From NCBI RefSeq assembly GCF_026153455.1, contig NZ_CP110629.1, forward strand, positions 2,480,001 through 2,544,000: DNA of 64,000 bases, read 5' to 3'. Origin of the DNA: Marinimicrobium sp. C6131. GTDB taxonomy: Bacteria; Pseudomonadota; Gammaproteobacteria; Pseudomonadales; Cellvibrionaceae. The notes beneath the pieces were generated by a model, which was not told where the DNA came from, ran no database searches, and saw nothing but the letters and a program-made list of their open reading frames with translations. Every line of letters starts with the position of its first letter. Position 1 is the first letter of the stretch. The translations under genes were made by a program, and so were the position numbers. Shown piece by piece: positions 35,250 through 44,150 of this stretch.

Positions 35250-35909
35250 ATGGCCCTGCGTATTGGTAGCACAGCACCCGACTTTACCGCCCAAACCACC
35301 GAGGGCGAAATCAACTTCCACGAGTGGATTGGCGACTCCTGGGCGATCCTGTTCTCTCACCCGAAAGACTTCACCCCGGTGTGCACCACCGAGCTGGGCT
35401 ACATGGCGAAACTCAAGCCGGAGTTCGACAAGCGCAACACCAAGATCATCGGTCTGTCGGTCGATCCGGTGGACAACCACGCCGCCTGGGCCAAGGACAT
35501 TGAAGAAACCCAGGGTACCGCGCCCAACTACCCGATGATCGGCGACACGGATCTGAACGTGGCCAAGCTGTACGACATGCTGCCCGAAGATGAAAGCGGC
35601 TCTTCCGATGGCCGTACGGCTGCCGACAACGCCACCGTGCGCGCGGTATTCATCATCGGCCCGGACAAAAAGATCAAAGCCCAGTTGATCTACCCGATGA
35701 CCAGCGGTCGAAACTTTGACGAGATTCTGCGCCTGTTGGAGTCCGTGCAGCTGACCAGCAAGCACACCGTTGCCACACCGGTGAACTGGAAAAATGGTGA
35801 AGACATCATCATTCCGCCGTCGGTCAGTGACGAAGACGCCAAGAAGAAATTCCCCGAAGGTTTCAAAACCCTCAAGCCCTACCTGAGAACGGCCAAGCAG
35901 CCGCAGTAA
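35250..35909 (+). CDS. 1-Cys peroxiredoxin (Prx6 type)
   Basis: Thiol peroxidase of 219 residues, start with AAAGGAGG at 35238-35245. The peroxidatic cysteine is in HPKDFTPVCTTELGYMAKL. The long C-terminal domain with VATPVNWKNGEDIIIPPSVS and EGFKTLKPYLR places it in the Prx6 (1-Cys) group rather than AhpC. It detoxifies hydrogen peroxide and alkyl hydroperoxides and could also act on peroxynitrite, relevant in a window rich in nitric oxide genes (inference). Confidence 0.93.
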   Translation: MALRIGSTAPDFTAQTTEGEINFHEWIGDSWAILFSHPKDFTPVCTTELGYMAKLKPEFDKRNTKIIGLSVDPVDNHAAWAKDIEETQGTAPNYPMIGDTDLNVAKLYDMLPEDESGSSDGRTAADNATVRAVFIIGPDKKIKAQLIYPMTSGRNFDEILRLLESVQLTSKHTVATPVNWKNGEDIIIPPSVSDEDAKKKFPEGFKTLKPYLRTAKQPQ

Positions 35910-35922
35910 GGACTGACCGATG

Positions 35923-35948
35923 CGACCGGGGCCTTCGCGCCTCGGTCG
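35923..35948 (+). terminator. Weak hairpin terminator of the peroxiredoxin gene
   Basis: CGACCG (35923-35928) pairs with CGGTCG (35943-35948), with further imperfect G-C pairing inside, followed by a short pyrimidine tract (TCCCTTCTC). It is a plausible but not strong terminator. Confidence 0.4.
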
Positions 35949-36152
35949 TCCCTTCTCTAATTACCTTTACTTGCCTTTCAAAATCACGCCCAAAAACGTG
36001 AAACTGTTCTCAGTTTGCGCCCATCTTCTGTCAAAATCCGAGAAAGCGGCCCCTTCCCTTGCCAAATAAAACCTTTAGTGGATACACTTAGGTCGCCAGC
36101 GTCAGGATGCAATCCAAGGCCGATTCAGTTACAGGGTTAGAGGGAACCTACT

Positions 36153-37460
36153 ATGAACATGAAACAACTCGCCACCCAAGCCGGTTTCAAGCAGGTGATG
36201 GGGTCAGAAACCACCGGTTACGTTTTTCTGTCCGAGATGACCGACGGCCGCGCCGGTCGCCGCATTTACATTCGCCCCGAACTCGCGCCCAAGTTCGCCG
36301 CCCTGGTCAGCGAATCGCGCGAGAACTTTGTCCTACACCAACTGCTGCAGCTGAGGGCCTTGGCCGGCGGCCTGACCTCCTACTCCAACCAGTCGGACGC
36401 CTCAGAACACAAAACGCAAATCGGCGATGTCACCGTGACCTATAGAATCTCTCAGGAATTGCGCGACGGCATGCAGCCCGGGGTGTTTATCAGTGATGTG
36501 AATGGGCCGTTGTTTGGGAGGGGGAATTTGCCGGGGTTGTATAAGGTGATTCGTCGGGGCAAAAACTGGCAAATAGAAGATCAGGGGAACGCACCCTCGT
36601 CAATTGACACAACAAACGCCAGTATCAACGGTCTGGCCGACAACCTACGTCAGGCCGCAGCGGAAACTATGCCTCCCATGGTAGAGAATGCCTACGGACA
36701 AGCCGGCGCCAATCAGACTCAACTGTACAACGAAGGCTTTACTCACTTCTACTACCCCCAATCCATCAAAATCAACGATGGGGAATGGAAAACGCCGGAG
36801 CAAAAGCAGTCCAATCACCAGCACTGTGCCAGTAAACTGGCTCGCGCACTGGTCGACGCCCAGAACCGGAGCCGAAAAGTTCAGTGGACCATTCACGGCG
36901 CCGGCAGCAATCTGCTTAAGTCTGCCCTCCAGCAGCTTCAAGACAAAAAACTGGACCAGCACGAAGTCATGCTGATGGCCCCCGGCCCCATAGTTGACCT
37001 ATTACCTCTGATGCAGCGCACCGGCATGAACCTGCACTCCGACATAATGAAGTACTCCGAAGCCGAAATCAGCGTCAGCAAAAGCCGAAACACCCTTTGG
37101 GACGCCTCAAAAATCGCAAGCCAACTGCGTCGCTTTGGCCGGCAGCACGAGCAGAAAGCCGACCTTATTCAGCACCAGGTCTGGAAGAATGGCTTCATTT
37201 TCGTAGGGAAAACCTTGGTTAACCTGGCAACCTTGGGCGGTAGCACAATCGCCCAACAAGCGTTAACCCTTCCCAATCACGGCTTCAGAAATAGCCTAGC
37301 GTCCATAGGAAAAGTCGCAGATAACCGAGTAAACCCCCACCTCAACCCTCACCTATCAAGGGATGAAATGAACGTACAAGCGGCGAAACAAGCCGGCGGG
37401 TTAGCGAACTCCTACAAGGTCACGTTTAAAGAGCTGATCAAAAAGGTAAGGAGCGCGTAA
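36153..37460 (+). CDS. Unknown protein, first gene of a three-gene cassette
   Basis: A 435-residue soluble protein with AGAGGGAA upstream and no signal peptide. I do not recognise the family. The N-terminal third looks like a compact alpha/beta domain ending in PGLYKVIRRGKNW. The central part contains KVQWTIHGAGSNLLKSALQQ followed by HEVMLMAPGP. This order (strand, small-residue turn, helix, strand) recalls an alpha/beta-hydrolase core, but no GxSxG is present. The C-terminal part is helical and basic. The next gene starts at the very next base. Being the largest gene and first in order, with two related-looking small genes after it, it may be a toxin-like effector (inference only). Confidence 0.55.
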   Translation: MNMKQLATQAGFKQVMGSETTGYVFLSEMTDGRAGRRIYIRPELAPKFAALVSESRENFVLHQLLQLRALAGGLTSYSNQSDASEHKTQIGDVTVTYRISQELRDGMQPGVFISDVNGPLFGRGNLPGLYKVIRRGKNWQIEDQGNAPSSIDTTNASINGLADNLRQAAAETMPPMVENAYGQAGANQTQLYNEGFTHFYYPQSIKINDGEWKTPEQKQSNHQHCASKLARALVDAQNRSRKVQWTIHGAGSNLLKSALQQLQDKKLDQHEVMLMAPGPIVDLLPLMQRTGMNLHSDIMKYSEAEISVSKSRNTLWDASKIASQLRRFGRQHEQKADLIQHQVWKNGFIFVGKTLVNLATLGGSTIAQQALTLPNHGFRNSLASIGKVADNRVNPHLNPHLSRDEMNVQAAKQAGGLANSYKVTFKELIKKVRSA

Positions 37461-38255
37461 ATGTTAGCCAAGCTTTTTACCAAGGATCCTATGAACCTGC
37501 GCGGCCCGAATGTCCAGAAAGCGCCAGCGACGACCTTTTCCTTATCCGGATCAAAGCTAACCTTCAAGTGCCCGCCGCAAACCGCTAGCATCCCGGGCAT
37601 TTTTAAGGGGGGTGATTTTGACTTTGAGCGGGATACCGACGAGGAAATAGGAGACCCCCACAACCGCTATGAAGTGTTGTTTAAAACCGGCTGGGACTTT
37701 GAAGATGGCTGGTGGAAGGGCATGACCTATGGCGGCCTCTGTACCGGTGTTTTTATTATTCATAACAACAGGCGTCTTTCGGCAGAGGAATCCCTTTTCA
37801 GACCTGACAATTTGGTACAGCACAGTCTCGATCTGGCGCGCGCGGCGTATATCCGATCTAGCGCCAGCTCAGCCCAAGTCGATGACAGCCAGATCACTGA
37901 AGATGATATCAAGACCAAACGATATTGGCGCGAGCAGTTTCCGGAGTCGGCGGCGGATATAGAGCTTCTCACGATCAACGGCGTTCAATGGGCCACGTTT
38001 GAGGCCTATTTCCCGGAACGACCGGCCGAGGTCTACTTTCATGCGGCCGTTGGGAACAACAACCTATTGAGGTTCATTTTCTCTCAAGACGCCTATGGCG
38101 GCATTGACTTCTTCGGCTCAGACCACAACCTCAAAGAAGCCTGCCATAACCTGATTCAGGAAATCATGGGCACGGTTACTCTGGAGCTATCGCCCAAGGC
38201 TCAGCAGCAAAAGGATGAGGTCATCGCACGTTTTGGGAATGACGACGTCGTTTAA
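37461..38255 (+). CDS. Unknown protein, second gene of the cassette
   Basis: A 264-residue acidic soluble protein without signal peptide, starting at the base after the previous stop codon. The family is not recognised. A central motif NRYEVLFKTGWDFEDGWWKG and a C-terminal region LLRFIFSQDAYGGIDFFG resemble, in order and spacing, GRYSCILYETGWALPL and IVQLRFQLSPQGIEPL in the following gene, so the two are probably distant paralogues. Tandem paralogues downstream of a larger gene are typical of immunity proteins, but that is inference. Confidence 0.55.
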   Translation: MLAKLFTKDPMNLRGPNVQKAPATTFSLSGSKLTFKCPPQTASIPGIFKGGDFDFERDTDEEIGDPHNRYEVLFKTGWDFEDGWWKGMTYGGLCTGVFIIHNNRRLSAEESLFRPDNLVQHSLDLARAAYIRSSASSAQVDDSQITEDDIKTKRYWREQFPESAADIELLTINGVQWATFEAYFPERPAEVYFHAAVGNNNLLRFIFSQDAYGGIDFFGSDHNLKEACHNLIQEIMGTVTLELSPKAQQQKDEVIARFGNDDVV

Positions 38256-38282
38256 TTTCGGGACCAGTGACAAGGAAGCGCT

Positions 38283-39080
38283 ATGAACCCATTACGGTGG
38301 CTAGCCTCGCGACGAGCGGTGTCGGTGCCTCAGACTTTGGCGGACGCCTGCGGGTTCCCCTGCCTTGAGGGCGCGGCTCGGTTTGAGATTGATTTGCGCA
38401 ACGGCTGGCTCGGCATTGCCGACCCCACCAGCAACCTGACGCCAGCAGACTATTGGAAAGGCTGCGCACGGGACCGCCGGCCCTTTGTTAACGCCCGCTC
38501 CGGGGCGGAGTTTTCCGAGAGTCCCCTTACCGGTCGCTACAGCTGCATCCTGTATGAGACAGGCTGGGCGCTCCCGCTCGACGCCGAGCCCACAAGGCGC
38601 AAGGCCGTGCTGAAATTCACCCTTCTGCTGGAGCGGCCCGCCCGCGTAGAGCGCGACACATTCCCGGATTTGACCCAGGAGGGGCAATTGTCATCCTGGC
38701 TGACGCGCTGTTATCGGGACCGAAAACAGTCGTTTGATCAGATGGCGGTGGACGTGCTGCCCGACGGTACCCTCGCGATTGACGAGCACCCACACGAGCA
38801 GAGAAATTACCATGAGGATGAGCTGCCGCTGCAGAGGCTATACCAGCCGGTGTACGGTCACACGGCGTATCGGATCTTTATGCACCCAGGCGTTATTGAG
38901 TACTCACTATCTCGCAATCCCAAAGAAATCGTGCAGCTTCGCTTTCAGCTCTCCCCTCAGGGGATAGAGCCACTGTCGGAAGCGATAAAGCAGAACACAC
39001 AAGCCTTTTCACTCAGCGTGCTGCAATCGCTCACGCTGAGTGAAAAGCCCAGGACTAAAGCTCAGCTGGATGCCAGTTAA
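38283..39080 (+). CDS. Unknown protein, third gene of the cassette
   Basis: A 265-residue soluble protein, 27 bp after the second cassette gene. Unrecognised. It shares the RY..(V/I)L..TGW motif and a similar C-terminal RF-x-x-S...GI pattern with that gene. It has no signal peptide and a cysteine near residue 20 (ADACGFPCLEG). Its stop codon overlaps the end of the convergent FadL-type gene by 4 bp, so the cassette fits tightly between the peroxiredoxin and the porin. Confidence 0.55.
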   Translation: MNPLRWLASRRAVSVPQTLADACGFPCLEGAARFEIDLRNGWLGIADPTSNLTPADYWKGCARDRRPFVNARSGAEFSESPLTGRYSCILYETGWALPLDAEPTRRKAVLKFTLLLERPARVERDTFPDLTQEGQLSSWLTRCYRDRKQSFDQMAVDVLPDGTLAIDEHPHEQRNYHEDELPLQRLYQPVYGHTAYRIFMHPGVIEYSLSRNPKEIVQLRFQLSPQGIEPLSEAIKQNTQAFSLSVLQSLTLSEKPRTKAQLDAS

Positions 39081-40435
39081 AATGCCCAGTTGATTTGCGC
39101 GGCCAGGATATTGACCGAGCTGTCGAAGCTGCCTTCCAGAGTGTAGCTTCCGCCCAGAGGGGTGGGCTCAGTGCGCTCCAGTTGAGCGTCATCCACCAGC
39201 AGGTGAGCGTAACTCACATCCATGGTGACCGAATCGAATACCTGGAAGTTGGCGCCGACGGCCAACCAGGTACGATCTTCATCCGGAATTCTCGGACTGA
39301 CAAACTCCGGATCGGTTTGCGGCGCCTCGTCCTGCGCCACACCAAAACGCAAGGTGAAGGTATCCGTTAACGCCGCGCTGGCGCCCAACGCCAGGCGAAG
39401 CGTGTCATCGTAACGCAGGTCCAGTGTGGCCACGTTCTCGCCGTTATCAACATTATCAACCGCAATGGTCTGAATGCTGCTCCAGCGGGTCTGCGCAATG
39501 TCCGCGTGCAGGGTCCACACATCATTCAACTGTTGCGAACCACTCAGGGTGATGGTATCCGGCAGCTCCGCCCCTGCGGTGACCGGACCTTCCAGCCCGG
39601 TCAGAGCGCCGGCACATAAAGTACCGGTGGTCGGTGCCGGTGGCGCGCCGGTAGGCGAACCCGCGCCGGGTGCACAGGCGGCGTTGAGTTCAAAGGCGGC
39701 ACTGCCATCGAGGGTAAAATCCCCACCCTGACGCCAGATCAAACCCAACTGTGTTCCCGGGGCCGGCGTCCACAACACGCTGGCATCGAACACGATATCG
39801 TCATCGTCCCCTTCAATGCTCGCACTACTGTCGGTGGCGGGATCCGGGCTGGCACCCAAGGTGGAGTCAAACTGGCTTTGCAGGGTGACATCGATCATCT
39901 GATAGTTGATCCCCAAACCAAAGGCGATCTGATCGTTCGGTGCCCAGGCACTGGTGAGGTTCAGGTTGGTGACTTCCAGCTCACTGAAGGTGGCATCGTA
40001 GCGCCCCGGCCACTCGGTCCCAAAGTCACTGGAAAGGCCAAAGGGGCCGCCCGCGCCCAGGCCCAGGGTGAACTGCTCGGATACCGGAACGACCCAATAG
40101 GCATTGGGAATAAATCCGGTTTCGTCGGTGGTCCCACTGCCTTGCACGGGCACGGTGTTACCCTGAATGACGTAATTGCTGCCGTCGTTGACGAAATCCG
40201 CTTCGGTGAGCACGACGTTTCCACCCAGGGTCAGGTGCTGACCGTCCAGACGTGCCATGCCCGCCGGATTGAAGTAAACCGTAGAGGCATCGGTAATATC
40301 CGACGCAGTGCCGGCAAATGCCTTGCCCATATGGGCCGGACTCTGCTCAAGCAACTGGAATGAAGACGCCAGGGTTACCGACGGCAAACTCAACAAGGAC
40401 AGCGCAAAACAGGCGCGGAGCGCTTTTTGATCCAT
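39077..40435 (-). CDS. FadL/OmpP1-type outer membrane transport protein
   Basis: A 452-residue outer-membrane beta-barrel that imports hydrophobic compounds such as long-chain fatty acids. GGAGGAG lies just upstream of the ATG at 40435. A signal peptide (ACFALSLLSLPSVTLAS) is followed by SFQLLEQSPAHMGKAFAGTA, then the family motif STVYFNPAGMARLDGQ, and ends in a terminal aromatic strand (AAQINWAF). One extracellular insertion with two cysteines (LNAACAPG...GTLCAG) occurs at mid-barrel. It is divergent from yghU. Confidence 0.92.
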   Translation of the reverse strand: MDQKALRACFALSLLSLPSVTLASSFQLLEQSPAHMGKAFAGTASDITDASTVYFNPAGMARLDGQHLTLGGNVVLTEADFVNDGSNYVIQGNTVPVQGSGTTDETGFIPNAYWVVPVSEQFTLGLGAGGPFGLSSDFGTEWPGRYDATFSELEVTNLNLTSAWAPNDQIAFGLGINYQMIDVTLQSQFDSTLGASPDPATDSSASIEGDDDDIVFDASVLWTPAPGTQLGLIWRQGGDFTLDGSAAFELNAACAPGAGSPTGAPPAPTTGTLCAGALTGLEGPVTAGAELPDTITLSGSQQLNDVWTLHADIAQTRWSSIQTIAVDNVDNGENVATLDLRYDDTLRLALGASAALTDTFTLRFGVAQDEAPQTDPEFVSPRIPDEDRTWLAVGANFQVFDSVTMDVSYAHLLVDDAQLERTEPTPLGGSYTLEGSFDSSVNILAAQINWAF

Positions 40436-40535
40436 GGTATTCTCCTCCTGCGTACAGTGGTTATGTGTGTCAACGTTATCGAACTGTAGTGTAGCAGTTT
40501 CAAAACGCAAGCAACCGATCGTAAATGGAGGAATA

Positions 40536-41378
40536 ATGAGCGAGCACTCGTACACCCCACCCAAAGTCTGGACGCCAGACACATCGGCCGGCGGTAAATT
40601 CAGTGGCATCAACCGCCCCACAGCAGGGGCCCGTTTCGAGCGAGCGCTACCGGTTGGTAAGCACCCACTGCAGCTCTATTCACTCGCAACACCCAACGGC
40701 GTGAAAGTGACCATCATGCTCGAAGAGCTGCTCGCTCGCGGAATTTCGGGAGCGGAATACGACGCACACTACATCGACATCATGGAGCAGGATCAATTCT
40801 CCAGTGGTTTTGTGGCGGTTAATCCCAATTCGAAGATACCGGCCATGGTCGACCACAGTACCGATCCGGTCACACGGGTATTTGAGTCCGGTTCGATTCT
40901 GCTTTACCTGGCTGACAAGTTTCGCGCATTTATTCCCGACAGCATCGCGGGCCGCACCGAGTGTCTCAACTGGCTGTTTTGGCAGATGGGCAGCGCACCC
41001 TTGTTGGGCGGCGGGTTTGGTCATTTTTACGCCTACGCGCCGGAGCCTTACGAGTACCCCATCAATCGTTTTACCATGGAAGTTAAACGTCAGCTGGATG
41101 TGCTCGATCGCGAACTGGCGGACAAAACCTATTTGGCGGGAGAGCAGTACAGCATTGCGGACATGGCCATTTGGCCGTGGTATGGCGAACTGGTGTTGGG
41201 GCGCCTGTACGATGCCGGCGAGTTTTTATCGGTGGATGAGTATCGACACCTGAAGCGGTGGGCGCAGGCCATCGATCAGAGGCCAGCCGTGCAGCGCGGG
41301 CGCAAAGTCAATCGCACCTGGGGCGAACCGCACGAGCAATTGCGCGAGCGCCACGACGCCGCGGATTTTGATGGGTAG
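40536..41378 (+). CDS. yghU: Glutathione S-transferase-like disulfide oxidoreductase
   Basis: A 280-residue protein closely resembling E. coli YghU, a nu-class GST with glutathione-disulfide reductase activity. The N-terminus YTPPKVWTPDTSAGGKFSGI and LPVGKHPLQLYSLATPNGVK match the family. The conserved NSKIPAMVDH segment of the thioredoxin fold is present. TGGAGGAA precedes the ATG at 40536. It is cytosolic and stands alone. Confidence 0.92.
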   Translation: MSEHSYTPPKVWTPDTSAGGKFSGINRPTAGARFERALPVGKHPLQLYSLATPNGVKVTIMLEELLARGISGAEYDAHYIDIMEQDQFSSGFVAVNPNSKIPAMVDHSTDPVTRVFESGSILLYLADKFRAFIPDSIAGRTECLNWLFWQMGSAPLLGGGFGHFYAYAPEPYEYPINRFTMEVKRQLDVLDRELADKTYLAGEQYSIADMAIWPWYGELVLGRLYDAGEFLSVDEYRHLKRWAQAIDQRPAVQRGRKVNRTWGEPHEQLRERHDAADFDG

Positions 41379-41390
41379 GGATACCCGACC

Positions 41391-42233
41391 CTAGAAAAAC
41401 ATGCCCGTTTCCAACTGAGCTTCTTCACTCATCATCTCGCGCGTCCAGGGTGGATCAAACACCAACTGGACGTCGCTGGATTGGACATGGGGCACTTCCG
41501 CCAGGCGCCGCTTGATATCATCCACCAGCACATCGCCCATGCCGCAACCCGGTGCCGTCAGGGTCATCTCCACAAACACATGGCCGCGTGACTGATCCAC
41601 ATCCATTTTATACACCAGGCCCAGGCTGACGATATTCACCGGAATTTCCGGGTCGTACACCATGGACAGCGCCTTCCAGACCTGATCTTCATCGATACGG
41701 CCGTCCTCACGCGCTTCGAATTCAAGCGCATTGGAGGTCAGGCCGATGGCGTCGGCATCTTTACCGTCGATACGAATCAAATTGCCGTGGTACAGCAACG
41801 TGTAGCTGGCCCCTAATGCCTGGGTAATCGCCGCCTCGGCGCCTTTGGGAATCATCATATCGTCGCCGGAAGGCACCAGCTTGGCCGGGCATTCCCGTTC
41901 GAATTCGACCTCCCGCCCCTGAGCACTCTGGGGCTTCTTGGCGTTGGGGGCCCGGATGGTGATCTGCTTCTGCTCGCCTTTTTCCTGCAGGCCGATTTCC
42001 AACCCCTTCAGGTAGGGCAGGCTACGCTTGTCGAGAAACAGCTTCAGATCACCCTCGTACACTTCCAGGTCGGTTTCCGACTCCTCGCCCGGCCGGCAGT
42101 ACGCCAGGCAGGTTTCGGCGCGAGGGGTGCCGGCTTCCACCACAAAAATCCTGGCCGCATCCACACCCTGGCTGCTGAGCAGCTCAATCAGGTAATCGCG
42201 GGCCGGCTCGGAGATATGAAAACTGGGCTGCAT
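41391..42233 (-). CDS. Fusion of NfuA N-terminal (A-type-like) domain and SufT
   Basis: A 280-residue Fe-S cluster assembly protein with two recognisable parts. Residues about 1-105 resemble the degenerate A-type carrier domain at the N-terminus of NfuA (RIFVVEAGTPRAETCLAYC, ITIRAPNAKK). The remainder is a long-form SufT: FERECPAKLVPSGDDMMIPK, GNLIRIDGKDADAIG, then the MIP18/DUF59 domain with VYDPEIPVNIVSLGLVY and TAPGCGMGDVLVDDI. SufT helps mature Fe-S proteins, and the NfuA domain helps dock client proteins. The expected Nfu CxxC domain is absent. It is a single gene, with an IscR-like palindrome 65 bp upstream. Confidence 0.8.
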   Translation of the reverse strand: MQPSFHISEPARDYLIELLSSQGVDAARIFVVEAGTPRAETCLAYCRPGEESETDLEVYEGDLKLFLDKRSLPYLKGLEIGLQEKGEQKQITIRAPNAKKPQSAQGREVEFERECPAKLVPSGDDMMIPKGAEAAITQALGASYTLLYHGNLIRIDGKDADAIGLTSNALEFEAREDGRIDEDQVWKALSMVYDPEIPVNIVSLGLVYKMDVDQSRGHVFVEMTLTAPGCGMGDVLVDDIKRRLAEVPHVQSSDVQLVFDPPWTREMMSEEAQLETGMFF

Positions 42234-42297
42234 AAGATGCTCTCTGGATACACATTATCAACAACCGTTATGCTACCATCAAAGTCAATAAAGCTAA

Positions 42298-42322
42298 ATA
42301 CCTGAGTAAAAAACTCAACTAT
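42298..42322. promoter_or_regulatory. IscR type 1-like palindrome
   Basis: A 25-bp site with left arm ATACCTGAGT and right arm ACTCAACTAT around a run of A. It agrees with the type 1 IscR consensus (ATASYYGACT...AGTCRRSTAT) at all but three positions, and the changed bases keep the palindrome. It lies between the SufT-fusion gene and the MFS gene. Confidence 0.5.
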
Positions 42323-42357
42323 TAACCGCCGTCACCGTCCGTCGTTGAGGTTCTCCC

Positions 42358-43947
42358 ATGCGGTTTTACCATCCACTGGCATTCTGGTTTGGGTGTGCTG
42401 GCATCACCCTCGGTGTGCTGTCGCACATTCCCATGTTTCTGCATGCTGCCCCCATGGGCTATCAGATGGCGGGCATGCCCATGAGCACCACAATGCTGGT
42501 GGGCATGGCGCTGATCCCCCTCGGACTGCTGTGTTCCGCCTACGGCGTGGTGCCCCGGGTGAGCGAGCTGCGCCAACAGAGCGACCCGCACCTGCAATTC
42601 CATGTGGCCGACCAGGTACCGCTAAACGCGGAGCACTGGAAGTTGGTCATGGTTCTGATGATTGCCGTCACGGTGGACGTCATGAAGCCGGCCACGCTCG
42701 GCTTTGTCATGCCCGGCATGTCCATAGAATACGACCTGAACAGCCAGTCCGCTGGCGTCCTGGCAGTCGTCGCCCTGACCGGCACTACACTGGGGTCGAT
42801 CTTCTGGGGTATGGCGGCAGACCGCTTTGGCCGACGGGCCGCGATTTTGCTCTCCGCGCTCATGTTCATCGGAACCGCAATTTGCGGCGCCATGCCCAGC
42901 TACAGCTGGAACCTCGCCATGTGCTTCCTCATGGGGCTATCGGCCGGGGGCTTGCTGCCCATTACTTTTGCCCTGATGGCGGAATCCGTGCCGGCCAGGC
43001 ACCGAGGCTGGTTGCTGGTCGCACTGGGCGGACTGGGCACCACGGCGGGCTATCTGGCCGCCGCAGGATCCGCCACCCTTCTGGAGCCGCTGTTCAGCTG
43101 GCGCATTCTGTGGCTGCTCGGGTTACCTACCGGGATGATCGTCATACTGTTGAACCGGTATATTCCGGAATCCCCTCGCTACCTGGCCAGTCGGGGCATG
43201 ACCCGCGAGGCCCGTCAGGTACTGACGCGGTTTAGTGGCGCCCAACACTCGGAGCAGAATGTGGTGGTCGAACCCGAGCCCGATACCGGCCACGCCACCC
43301 TCAAAGACCTGTTTCGCGCGCCCTACACCGGCATTACCTGGGGCTTGACCACCGCCGGCATAGCCTGGGGGCTCGTCAATTTCGGATTTCTTCTCTGGCT
43401 GCCCACCAACCTGTACAGCCTGGGGCTTGCCGAGCACGCCAATTCCCTGGTCGCCAAGTCTGCGTTTTTTGCGCTGCCAGGCGTAGCACTGGTGATCTGG
43501 CTTTACCACCACTGGAGCTCCATCGGCACACTCACGCTGTTTACTTCCCTGACCGCTGCCGCCCTGGGGGTCTTCGCCCTGAGCGCCGCCATGGGCTGGC
43601 TGACGGTGGAGATACTGACGGCCTGCACCGCACTGCTGCTCATGAGTGCCAGTGGCATCATCGCCATGCTGATTCCATACGCCTCGGAGATTTATCCAGT
43701 GCATCTACGCGGCACCGGCTCAGGGCTGGTCGCCGCCAGTTCCAAGCTGGGCGGCATCGCCGGTACCCTTCTGGGGGTCGCGGGCCTGCTGGATTTTCTC
43801 TCCTGGTCCGCACTGGTCATCGCGGCACCGCTACTGCTGGCCGCCGCACTGCTGTTTATCGGTGGCATTGATACCCGCGGCCTGCGTCTGGAAGACGTGC
43901 AACACGCGTTGACCGCGAAACGCCGAAGATCCCAAACATACCGTTGA
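42358..43947 (+). CDS. MFS transporter with extra N-terminal helices
   Basis: A 529-residue major facilitator protein. The family loop motif WGMAADRFGRRAAIL and the PESPRYLASRG signature of the sugar/aromatic-acid subgroup are present. Before the standard first helix (about residue 100) there are two additional hydrophobic segments, the first within HPLAFWFGCAGITLGVLSHI, separated by a Met/Pro-rich stretch. This makes the protein about 80 residues longer than typical members. Substrate is unknown. It is divergent from the SufT-fusion gene and shares its intergenic region. Confidence 0.85.
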   Translation: MRFYHPLAFWFGCAGITLGVLSHIPMFLHAAPMGYQMAGMPMSTTMLVGMALIPLGLLCSAYGVVPRVSELRQQSDPHLQFHVADQVPLNAEHWKLVMVLMIAVTVDVMKPATLGFVMPGMSIEYDLNSQSAGVLAVVALTGTTLGSIFWGMAADRFGRRAAILLSALMFIGTAICGAMPSYSWNLAMCFLMGLSAGGLLPITFALMAESVPARHRGWLLVALGGLGTTAGYLAAAGSATLLEPLFSWRILWLLGLPTGMIVILLNRYIPESPRYLASRGMTREARQVLTRFSGAQHSEQNVVVEPEPDTGHATLKDLFRAPYTGITWGLTTAGIAWGLVNFGFLLWLPTNLYSLGLAEHANSLVAKSAFFALPGVALVIWLYHHWSSIGTLTLFTSLTAAALGVFALSAAMGWLTVEILTACTALLLMSASGIIAMLIPYASEIYPVHLRGTGSGLVAASSKLGGIAGTLLGVAGLLDFLSWSALVIAAPLLLAAALLFIGGIDTRGLRLEDVQHALTAKRRRSQTYR

Positions 43948-44150
43948 CTTTTATTTTCGTTGGGGTAACCTCAAAGCAACGTCATTTTGAAAAACACAGG
44001 ATTTTCGTGAACAACGTACTGGCGCAATTTCTGATGTGGAGGCTTGCCCCCATCTTCCCCTCTTAACCGAGTGCTAACGCTCAGCACTCGGGCATACCCT
44101 ATGTTACTCACAACCGATTCATCCATCGCATTGTAGGCCAGGAGTCTGCC

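Noticed and set aside
44067..44091. GAGTGCT...AGCACTC palindrome as a CIRCE heat-shock operator
   Set aside because: The arms are in the opposite order to CIRCE (TTAGCACTC-N9-GAGTGCTAA) and the spacer is wrong; it is a plain hairpin.
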